From positions 350,183 through 374,717 of the forward strand of contig BJOX01000241.1 in assembly GCA_009731375.1 (NCBI GenBank): 24,535 bases of DNA, read 5' to 3'. The DNA is from Paulinella micropora (taxonomy: Eukaryota > Cercozoa > Imbricatea > Euglyphida). Numbering within the stretch: position 1 is the stretch's first letter; the number at the start of each line of letters is the position of its first letter. The translations under genes and the position numbers were made by a program. A model generated the notes under the pieces. It was not told where the DNA came from. It searched no databases and saw nothing but the letters and a program-made list of their open reading frames with translations. Of this stretch, positions 9,110 to 16,955 are shown in pieces.

Positions 9110-12020
9110 ATGCCACCACCCTTACCATCAGCACCAAGACCAAGCGAAAATGTGAGGGAACTATTGAAAACTAGAGCACATTTACGCGAAACTAAGACAA
9201 GCGAACCAAGACGACGGGAGGTAAAACTTATTGAATTAAGACCAAAGCGAAATAGAACCTTAAATTCATATACATACACTCTTAGAAAACTAGATGTAAA
9301 TTTTTATGATATGGATGCGATTGAATTTCATATTATGAGAGCAGTAAAAGACGCTAGAACCAGAGGTATGACAAACGAAGCAAGTATTCACAGTACCTAT
9401 TCACGTCAAATTTTCTTATAATACGGACATTAATGACGAAAAGTGGTTTAAATGGCAAACTTTCAATGCCGTAAAGATAAAGAATGTTGAAAATTTATTT
9501 AATGCCATTTATCTATTCAATGAGGAAAATATTGAAGCCAGTGCTAACGGATATGACCGATTTATTCATCTTATTAGAATTGAAATTATCCAAGAAAACG
9601 GAGGCGGATGTAATACTTCAGGAAGGGATAAAAAACATAGAACAGATGAAGGAATACATATTAATCCACGAAGTAGAGGTAATAATTGTTTCTTTCAAGT
9701 CAATAAAAAGATATTAAAATTTGATATTAACAAAAACAAGTGTAATGAAATTAGAAAAGAATTTAATCTTGAACCTAATTCATTCATACCTTTCTCGGTT
9801 GGTTTTGAAATATTGAAAAAATATTGTATTGAAGGCAAGTATTTTGAAATAACTGATGAGACAACAAAACAAACTTTCAAAAAATTTGAAGACCCTTTAA
9901 TTACCGCCGACGTGCTTTGAAATCTCAAAGAAAATCATTATTTAGGGTTTATAATAAGAAACAAAAAGAAATGCACCGATTGTTATAAAACATACTTTGA
10001 TAAACATACTTGTAATGAAGATAGACAATCTTATGTGGATGCGATGTTTAGAAACGAGAGAAAATTATTAACTAGATTTGTTGAAATAAAATACAACAAT
10101 GAAGATGAGGTTTTTCATTACGACCTTGAGACATTTACAAATCAACAAGAATTACACACGCCTTATATAGCAGTTTATACAATTTCAGATATTGGTTTTA
10201 AATATGTCGCTGGTGATGATTGTATTTCAAAATTAATAGATATTATCTTTGAATATGCGGAAGAATTAAAAAACAAAAATCCAGAAGCGACATTATATGT
10301 TAATGCTTTTAATGGTAGTAAGTTTGACCACTACTTCCTTCAAAAGAATTTATCAAAAGAAAAATAAAAGATAATCCTTTGATTAATAATGGTGCTATTA
10401 TCTCATTGGAATATAAGAACATAAAATTTTGGGATATGTGTAAGCACACTGAAGGGAGCCTTAAAAAAAACCTTGAAACATTGGGTTGTAATGTTTTGAA
10501 AGGTGATTTTGACCATAGCAAAGCGAAGCGATGGGAAGAGATGGACGAGGAAACCAAAAAAGAATGTTTAGTGTATTTAGAAAAGGATGTAATCGGGCTA
10601 AAGGAATTACACGACACACTCAACAAACAGACATTTAACGAACATAAAACTAATATAACAAAGTTTATCTCTACTTCGTCTCTTACATTCAATTTATGGA
10701 AAAAGAAAATTAGCAAAAAAACAAAATCTATCTTCCAAAATTAAAACAAGAAAGAGATTTTAGAAGAGCGGTATATGGCGCTAGAACTTACCCAAGCAAA
10801 AGAAGATTTATCTCTGAGCAATATGAAAAATATAAAAGAGGCGAAATAAGTTTTGATGAGATTGTTGATTATCTCATTGATGCCGATGTTGTAAGTCTTT
10901 ATCCAACTGCGATGCTTGAATTATTTATGACGGGCAAAATAATAGAACACGACAAACCAACAGAAAAAATGTTGGGTAAATTAGGTATATGGAATGTTGA
11001 TTACATATCACCAAAAAACCTTTTACACCCGCGAGTGCCATACAGAGATAGCAAAGGTTGTTTAAAGTGGGAGTTAAAAGACATGAAAGACCAATGGCTA
11101 ACTTCTGTAGATATTGAAGATATGATTGAACTTGGATATCAAGTCAAAATCAATCGTGGATATTACACAGAGGGAGCAGAACCAGTATTCAAAGACTACA
11201 TTTTGGAATTATTCAAGAAAAAACAAAACTCAAAGAAAGGCACTCCACAATATCTATTAGCGAAGTTGTTTATGAATGCTTTATACGGGAAGACAATTCA
11301 AAGACCGATAAACTCAGTGAGTAAATATATTTCTAAAAATCACGAATACTGGAAATTCTGGGCTAAACACGTAATAACCGATATGGAAAAATTCAATGAC
11401 GAACTTTTGCTTATTACAGGAACCTTACGCGACGAACAATTGATAGAAAAAAAATTACAAAACCAACACAATATGGAGCCTTCATATTAGCATACAGCAG
11501 ACGAATTATGTATAAGTATATGACGGAGGCTAATCCAGACAATGACCCAGACAGAGATTATTATTATACTGATACAGACAGCATTCAAAGCCATGTAAGA
11601 AACATTGAACGTATAAAGAGATTTAGAGATAAAACAATTGGTGGAATGGATGACGACCTTGGAACTAATTGTAAAATAATAAAAGGTTTATGGATAGCAC
11701 CCAACTTATATATGTTAGAGTATATAAAGAAGGATGACAAGAAAACATACTTTCATTTCAGAGGTAAATGCTTAGACTTAAAGAAATTAAATCCCGATTC
11801 ATATGAATTAATGGACAAGGGCGAAAGCCTAACAAACACAAGAGACTTCATAATGAAGAAGATACATACGAGCAGAAACAGCAAACAACAACACATTGAA
11901 CACTTTAGTATCCAACACCAAAAGAATGTGGTAAAAGTTGTTAATAAAACAAGATGGTGCGGTCGTGAGTTTATCAATGAAAATGATAGTATCCCACACG
12001 GCTTCCATATCCGCTCATAG
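9110..12020 (+). pseudogene. Family B DNA polymerase, probably protein-primed, frame-disrupted
   Basis: This is the replicative polymerase of the element, about 970 codons. In order it shows a Pro-rich start, a zinc-knuckle-like CTDC...HTC segment (about 9985-10020), exonuclease motif I DLE (about 10122), motif II NAFNGSKFD (about 10302), motif III YLEKD (about 10574), polymerase motif A DVVSLYPTAM (10885-10914), motif B KLFMNALYGK (11263-11292) and motif C YTDTDS (about 11565). The exonuclease-plus-SLYP layout and the gene neighbourhood fit protein-primed PolB of polintons and PLVs. The reading frame is broken: frame changes near 9405, 10360, 10725 and 11455, mostly in A runs, and an in-frame TGA at 9918. 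Every catalytic motif survives in some frame. The breaks may be consensus-sequence errors or true decay; the same error type in late genes favours errors, while the TGA favours decay. Confidence 0.88.
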
Positions 12021-12030
12021 ATTAAAGACG

Positions 12031-12056
12031 TTTATCAACGAAGTGAAGTTGATAAA
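12031..12056. terminator. Hairpin directly after the polymerase stop
   Basis: The arms tttatcaac (12031-12039) and gttgataaa (12048-12056) surround an 8-base loop, 11 bp after the TAG ending the polymerase frame. It continues the pattern of a hairpin after each plus-strand transcription unit. Confidence 0.55.
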
Positions 12057-12102
12057 TAGTTAATTAATTTTTTTCTATAAAATATATACCATATACTATA
12101 CT

Positions 12103-12390
12103 ATGACCGCCCTAACCAGACTATGCGAGAAGTTTGAAAAACTCTCTATTGAAAATAAAAAAGAAACATTTTCTCTTACCGATGTTAAAAAGATAATTAC
12201 TGACGAAATCCAAATGATTGTAAAGGCACGGGCAGGCAAGCCAAAGGATATTTTTCCATTCGGTAAGTATAAAGGTAAGAAAATTCAAGATGTTGCTACA
12301 ATTGACAAACCATACCTTGAATGGGTTATGAAACAGCAGTGGTTTGAGAAATTTACCGACATTAAAAGTGAAGTAAAAAAATACATTTAA
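12103..12390 (+). CDS. DUF3820/ExoX C-terminal-like protein (95 aa)
   Basis: The C-terminal half carries FPFGKYKGKKIQDVATIDKP followed by YLEWVMKQ, the pattern of the small DUF3820/ExoX C-terminal-like module found on exonucleases and as stand-alone proteins of phages and large viruses. The N-terminal half is helical and charged, and no nuclease active site is visible. The start ATG follows an AT-rich actATG context 82 bp after the polymerase end. A paralogue begins 26 bp after the stop with no hairpin between them, so the two are probably one transcription unit. A role beside the polymerase, perhaps binding DNA or a nuclease partner, is inferred from position only. Confidence 0.68.
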   Translation: MTALTRLCEKFEKLSIENKKETFSLTDVKKIITDEIQMIVKARAGKPKDIFPFGKYKGKKIQDVATIDKPYLEWVMKQQWFEKFTDIKSEVKKYI

Positions 12391-12415
12391 TAAAAATTAT
12401 TTTGCAGTATATATC

Positions 12416-12862
12416 ATGACTGACCTGAGCACCAAACAGGACTACTTGAATGAAATTGAAAAATGAAACCTTGACGGCGAAATAAAAAAGCCGACAATTA
12501 AATGGACTAAGCCTGACATTGTTTCTTTTTATGAACAATATAAACCAAGGGGTGATAATGTTAAAGTAGTTATCCCGACAAATGTTGATTTTCAAGATAA
12601 ATCAACATTAGAAAACGTGTTGGACGAAGAGCAGAACACACCTTTTAAGGAGACTGATTTAAAAGAGACTGGAATTACAGAGATTAAAATGAAAGTGGGT
12701 GAAGAAATAGCACAAAGTGAAACTGATATTTTTCTACAATATGGTAAGTATAAAAAAATGAAAATTGAAGATGTTGCTAAGATTGATAAACCATACCTTG
12801 AATATTTAATTCAACAACCTTATTTTAATAATAAAGATGCGGTAAAAAATATCTCTGATTGA
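12416..12862 (+). pseudogene. Second DUF3820/ExoX C-terminal-like protein with an in-frame TGA
   Basis: The frame opening at ATG 12416 stays open to 12862 except for one TGA at 12464-12466, after 16 codons. Its C-terminal part has FLQYGKYKKMKIEDVAKIDK followed by YLEYLIQQPYF, clearly paralogous to the preceding gene, while the N-terminal part is longer (148 codons in all) and differs. If the TGA is real, a shorter product could start downstream, for example at an alternative start near 12617. A substitution or sequencing error at a Trp codon is the simplest explanation; readthrough is possible. The stop lies in the left arm of a late-type palindrome, and the minus-strand arm ends 82 bp further on. 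Confidence 0.65.
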
Positions 12863-12913
12863 TATTTGAAAATCCACACTCCCGCTAACGCTCCCGTGTG
12901 TTTTTCAAACATC
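12861..12913. terminator. 3' palindrome A, between the convergent arms
   Basis: The arms gatatttgaaaatccacac (12861-12879) and gtgtgtttttcaaacatc (12896-12913) pair imperfectly around a cccgctaacgctcc centre. The same arms occur at 14250-14321, 16831-16953 and 19151-19230. Here the palindrome serves the end of plus-strand transcription and no start-type palindrome accompanies it, as expected between convergent genes. Confidence 0.65.
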
Positions 12914-12944
12914 GTTTTTCTTTTTTTTCGTTGCTCATAAATAT

Positions 12945-14162
12945 CTATTGGTATTCTATGAAGTTAGCGATAATATTGACATTTCCTCCTCCACCAGCAG
13001 AGACAGACTTCTGCGTAAAAGTTAATACATCACTCGGCGATAGGTATATATCATAACTTCTAAGATTGATTTGTTGAGTTGATTGAGAATTAACATATAG
13101 TTTAAAAATTGTTGTTCCGTTTGCGATAGCACTCGCCTTTGTGTCAGTATCTACAATTGAATACTTAGAATCAACATCTGCAAAACCTGCTCCAGTTAGT
13201 GTTCCATTTAATACCATTCTGACAACATTCGACTTAGTATCTTCATTTGTAATACTTATCAAAGTGGGATATACATTTGAATAATTGGTTAAATTAGCAC
13301 CGCCAGCATCAAATGTTGCTTTGTTTCTTATACTAATAATAGGACTTTCAGTGGTGTTTGCTGCTTTACTTCCTTCCACTTCGTTTGTTATGCTGGTATT
13401 AATAGTATTCGTTCCTTCAATGAATAAACTGGCACTCGCTGTTTTAAGTGATTGTATTCCAGNNNNNNNNNNTAGTCGTTGCATCATTTCTCATGACTGC
13501 CGTAAAAGGTAAATGTTGTATTTCGCAGGCTTACACCATTATTAGCATTCGCATACTCAATCATATGAACTAATTGAAATAATCCTGTTATGGGATTTTC
13601 AATATAAAACTTAATAGCACCAAACCCAAGATACTGAAATTGAATTTGAAATACATTTCCTTTGCTCCAGTCTAAGTTCGGCATAGNNNNNNNNNNTAAT
13701 CTACAGCACCTCCCGCACAATGTGCAATATTCATTCCTGCTTGATTTTTGTAAAAGTAAAATCCATCATTAAGGTCATTTCCTATTCCAATAAATGAATA
13801 GTAATCTTTTGTATCATCCGTTGTCCATAGAGCAGTAAATCGGGCTAGGACACCCATTCCAGTTCTATATTTTATTCTCCTTTTACTTACCAGTCTAGCA
13901 TCTGCCGTAGCATCAGCAGTTGTTTTCAATTCAGCCATATTATTCAAAAATGGCACAGACGATTTTGTTTCTGTTTTTTGTCCATATCAGTATTAATGGT
14001 ATATGGAAAGATTTCCTGTAAAACTGGCGTTAATTGACCTACTACTGCTTCGCCAAAAGCGGTTTTTGAATTATTTGCTTCAATATTGCCATCATATCCA
14101 ACGCTGACATTTATAAATTCGCCGTCAGGATTTTCTGCGATTAAGTTTCTCTGGTGAGACAT
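12945..14162 (-). CDS. Virion-type structural protein, split by frame changes and two short N gaps
   Basis: Four open segments on the minus strand read as parts of one protein of about 400 residues: MSHQRNLIAENPDGEF... (14162 to about 13960), a segment with FTALWTTDDTKDYYSFIGIG and DGFYFYKNQAG (to about 13697), one with NVFQIQFQYLGFGAIKFYIE (13686 to about 13500), and a Ser/Thr/Asn-rich C-terminal part ending IIANFIEYQ. The middle resembles a beta-sandwich protein seen in the virion gene sets of marine large DNA viruses; I recall the pattern but cannot verify it. Frame changes lie near 13965 (A run) and 13505 (T run), and 10-N gaps lie at 13463-13472 and 13687-13696. The start at 14162 is set by the palindrome ending one base upstream. 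It is the last gene of the late arm. Confidence 0.6.
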
Positions 14163-14163
14163 T

Positions 14164-14213
14164 GATATTTTATAATTGCGCTCTCGTTTCACTTACGCTT
14201 ATTGTAAAATATC
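14164..14213 (-). promoter_or_regulatory. 5' palindrome abutting the virion-type protein start
   Basis: On the plus strand, gatattttataattgcg (14164-14180) and cgcttattgtaaaatatc (14196-14213) form an inverted repeat with a 15-base centre. One base separates it from the ATG. The same palindrome occurs before the penton (16747-16797) and the protease-fusion gene (19064-19116). A promoter or 5' leader hairpin is inferred. Confidence 0.6.
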
Positions 14214-14249
14214 GTTTTTATTTTGAAAAAAAATATTTTATTAAACATT

Positions 14250-14321
14250 GATATTCGTAAAACACGCGGGAGCGGGGTATCTCAAACAAGTTTGAGATTG
14301 GAGCGTGAATTTACAAATATC
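14250..14321 (-). terminator. 3' palindrome B, after the MCP gene
   Basis: The outer arms gatattcgtaaaacacg (14250-14266) and cgtgaatttacaaatatc (14304-14321) enclose a perfect inner stem, atctcaaac (14279-14287) with gtttgagat (14290-14298). The outer arm overlaps the MCP stop codon. Outer arms match the other family members; the inner stem is unique to MCP. Confidence 0.65.
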
Positions 14322-15801
14322 AACTCATAAGGATTTCAATTCCCTTAACAAGCACACTTCGTTGAAGAATGGCGAAAGTGTAATGATTAAGATTAGTTAT
14401 GCCACCACCACTTGCATTAGGACTTGTAGTTGAAACAAATTCATATCGTCGTTCAGTGTCAAGGCTCAAACCGCTCACCTCATAGCCGTCGGTGTCCTTA
14501 TCGCACAGCGGGCGGTTATTGTCCCAAGTATCTACGTGGAACCAGTTGTAGTGATAGACGTCGCTGTTTAGGATAGCACTTCCCTTCAACTTATCCTTCA
14601 AAATCATATAGTCTTCATTCTCAGATGTGTCAATGTCAAATTGTTGAAGGCGTGTCCCATCAAGTGTTGTATAATAACTAATAATTTTAGCATCTGCCCT
14701 GTTGTCATTATCAAAAGAAGTATTAGCACTCTCAGTGAAATGAAAGGCTGAAGTATAAATACGACGAATTCTTTCACCCTGCGAGCGATTCATCTTAATA
14801 ACATAATTTTGACTTTGTGTTGAGAGGCTCTGCTTCCAAGCGATAGGATACTCAATCTTAAATGGAAAGCCTTCACCCGCAATCTTTTGCTGGACACCGA
14901 GGATAACATTCGGGTCAGTCTCAACAGCAAGGAATAGATTTAGGTTAGAGACAATAGCACCAGAGGTCGTAGCGGCAGCACCAGTTGAAATAGAACTTAC
15001 ATTAGTGCCATAGAATGAAGAGCGGTTGGTTTCAGCCCACACAATCCGCAAATCCAAAATTTCATTAAATCCAATAGTCTTATCCAGTTCAAAAATAGTG
15101 CCAAACAACATACCCAAAGGAAACTTAACATTAATAACAGGGGTAGCAGTATTATCACCACCGCCTTCAAAATACTTAGCCTCCTCAAAAGGAACATTAA
15201 CAAGGCTATAGGTTCCAGCAGTGCTATCAGCGAGAGCGGTATCATCGTGGCGACGGGCATTAACAAGAGGCACTTTGTAGTTTGCTTGAACTGCAACCTT
15301 AAGACCTGCTAAATCTGCTGCATCAGTAATTGCCTTTCTTTCTGCTACACTTCCTATCTCAACTTTTCCAGCATTACACTTTTGAAGCATAGCACCGCTA
15401 GCCACACCAGCACCATGATTTTCAAGTGCCATAAATTTTTCATACTTCATTTCTGGTTTCCATATCACCTTAGTGTAGTTCCCCACATGTTGAAGATTAC
15501 ACAGATACTGCCCGCTTCGGCTTCGCAATTCAATAGTTTTAATCATAGACAGACAATCCATATAGATACGATTGAAGCGACCCGCACCACCCGCACCAGA
15601 CGGAGTGTAAGTAAATCGCAATTCACTCCTCGCAAGGTTCAAAGGACGAGTAGGAATTTCAAATGTGTTTTCCATACCACCAGCAGTAGTAAGCGCGACA
15701 GGTTGCGAGCCTTCACGGGTGGTAAGTTTGCTTAATTCATACTTACCAGTGAGTAGTTCCTTAGTCTGATGGACTAATTCTCCTCCGTATTGGACAGGCA
15801 T
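14320..15801 (-). CDS. Probable major capsid protein (493 aa)
   Basis: This intact 493-residue frame begins MPVQYGGELVHQTKELLTGK and ends in EILMS. It is the longest intact frame of the element. It has the size and position of the double jelly-roll major capsid protein of PLVs and polintons: between the penton-like gene and another structural gene, in the same module as the protease and ATPase. No short motif proves the fold, so the call rests on length, beta-rich Gly/Thr/Asn composition, and context. The ATG at 15801 is preferred over a TTG at 15834 in the same frame. The long AT-rich upstream region contains a perfect palindrome and a TTTTAGAAT motif, and the stop lies in palindrome B. A structure prediction would settle the call. 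Confidence 0.78.
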   Translation of the reverse strand: MPVQYGGELVHQTKELLTGKYELSKLTTREGSQPVALTTAGGMENTFEIPTRPLNLARSELRFTYTPSGAGGAGRFNRIYMDCLSMIKTIELRSRSGQYLCNLQHVGNYTKVIWKPEMKYEKFMALENHGAGVASGAMLQKCNAGKVEIGSVAERKAITDAADLAGLKVAVQANYKVPLVNARRHDDTALADSTAGTYSLVNVPFEEAKYFEGGGDNTATPVINVKFPLGMLFGTIFELDKTIGFNEILDLRIVWAETNRSSFYGTNVSSISTGAAATTSGAIVSNLNLFLAVETDPNVILGVQQKIAGEGFPFKIEYPIAWKQSLSTQSQNYVIKMNRSQGERIRRIYTSAFHFTESANTSFDNDNRADAKIISYYTTLDGTRLQQFDIDTSENEDYMILKDKLKGSAILNSDVYHYNWFHVDTWDNNRPLCDKDTDGYEVSGLSLDTERRYEFVSTTSPNASGGGITNLNHYTFAILQRSVLVKGIEILMS

Positions 15802-15827
15802 TTTTTGTTTTGTTTTTGAAGTAGCAA

Positions 15828-15846
15828 ATCTCAAAACTTTTGAGAT
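15828..15846 (-). promoter_or_regulatory. Perfect 19-bp palindrome upstream of the MCP start
   Basis: ATCTCAAAACTTTTGAGAT lies 27 bp before the MCP start codon. Nearly the same stem occurs just after the MCP gene at 14279-14298, so the capsid gene is bracketed by ATCTCAAA palindromes. Upstream are TA-rich stretches and attctaaaat (15909-15918), matching the TTTTAGAAT element near other late genes. Confidence 0.55.
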
Positions 15847-15927
15847 AGTTATCTAATTCACAATCTATTATGTATAATAGATATATATATTTATAGAAAA
15901 AATAAATAATTCTAAAATTAAATATCT

Positions 15928-16739
15928 TTACCGCGCTTTCAACAGATTGAAGAATGAATTAAATAAACTAAAGTAATTAGTTTCACGATAAACCAATAAT
16001 GTCATAACTATTCCCAAACCATTAAGATTTATTACTTGGTCATTTTCATCCGTCAAGTAAAACCTGAATACATTGTTTGAACTCGCAGATAATGTCTTCC
16101 CGTATTCGCTTCCAGAGCCGTCATAAATGACAGAACCAAATGGAATTTCGTTGGCTGTGTATATTTCTTGTAGAACGTGATTATCTCCTTCATTCACTAA
16201 GTCTGATTGAAGATACAAAGTTTTTCACCAGTTAGAATAATTACATTTGGCGATTTAATTAAATCATTAGCAAAGAAATATGTTGAATTTCTATCAAAAC
16301 CCATTACCTCGTGAATACGTGTATCAGCATCAAATATAAACAGCGGTTGAATACCTTTATTCTCTGACACACTGAATGTTAATTTGCCGTCCTCTGGTTC
16401 TATGTTGGTATTATTACTGGATACAACATAAGTATAATTATTTGGGCTGTCTGTGGATAACACCTCAGATAGTTTATTTTTTAAGTTGTTCATTGTGTAG
16501 TTTCCCTCAGGTATCGTAATTAAAGCCTCGTATCCGTCTTCGCTAAGTGTAAAGGTATTATATGGGGAAGCCACAGAGTAATACGACTTCGGCACATAGA
16601 TATGAAGAATTTTACAATGTGTTGGATTGTCTAGCCCCTTCATATTGACTTCGTGTGTAAAGTCGCTGTCTGTCCCCGTTATTCGGTTTTTGCTATTTAT
16701 GTAATAGATACCACTACTTCTCCCACCTTTGTATTCCAT
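15928..16739 (-). CDS. Penton-like minor capsid protein, one frame change
   Basis: The N-terminal segment (180 codons) has the start GGRSSGIYYINSKNRITGTD and HIYVPKSYYSV. This INSKxR opening followed by a single-jelly-roll-like body is what PLV and adintovirus pentons show. The frame ends at 16197, but an overlapping second frame from about 16218 to 15928 continues with VFRFYLTDENDQVINLNG, the expected C-terminal beta strands. The two are best read as one protein of about 270 residues broken by a frame change near 16220, next to an A5 run. The gene sits between MCP and protease in the late arm. Its start at 16739 follows a 5' palindrome and the tatatcaATG context. It presumably occupies capsid vertices. 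Confidence 0.72.
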
Positions 16740-16746
16740 TGATATA

Positions 16747-16797
16747 GATATTTTAGAATAGCGCTTTCGTTATCACTCTCGCTTATTCTAAAACATC
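16747..16797 (-). promoter_or_regulatory. 5' palindrome before the penton gene
   Basis: gatattttagaatagcg (16747-16763) and cgcttattctaaaacatc (16780-16797) form an inverted repeat with a 16-base centre, 7 bp upstream of the penton ATG. It is the same family as at 14164 and 19064. The TTTTAGAAT core is present in both arms. Confidence 0.62.
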
Positions 16798-16830
16798 GTT
16801 TTTTATTTTGGAAAAAATTAAATAGGATAC

Positions 16831-16953
16831 GATATTTGTAAAATGTTTTTGTTTTTGAAGTAGTCAAAAACAAAGACACACGAAAATGAGTGATATGTTG
16901 AATTTTAAAATGAAAAATTCAACATTGGATGAGAGTGTGGATTTACGAATATC
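16831..16953 (-). terminator. 3' palindrome C, after the protease gene
   Basis: The outer arms gatatttgtaaaa (16831-16843) and atttacgaatatc (16941-16953) enclose two stems: gtttttga/tcaaaaac (16851-16858 with 16864-16871) and atgttgaatttt/aaaattcaacat (16895-16906 with 16914-16925). It begins 3 bp after the protease stop. It shares cacacgaaaatgagtg and gagtgtgg strings with palindrome D. Confidence 0.65.
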
Positions 16954-16955
16954 TT

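Noticed and set aside
9484-9717. 77-codon plus-strand frame within the polymerase
   Set aside because: Another frame over the same bases is open without ATG from about 9408 to 9918 and is in register with the polymerase downstream.
12945-14162. A cluster of several small separate genes
   Set aside because: Frame changes at A and T runs and two 10-N gaps explain the splits better, and the pieces read consecutively as one structural protein.
9918-14322. Reassigned genetic code with TGA as tryptophan
   Set aside because: TGA appears to end the MCP and the membrane protein, and the other late genes end at TAA or TAG; two internal TGAs alone are too little.
14997-15296. 99-codon minus-strand frame and other small frames inside the MCP
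   Set aside because: Shadows of the intact 493-residue capsid frame.
16697-16879. 60-codon minus-strand frame between protease and penton
   Set aside because: It lies over the palindromes and spacer; composition and context are non-coding.
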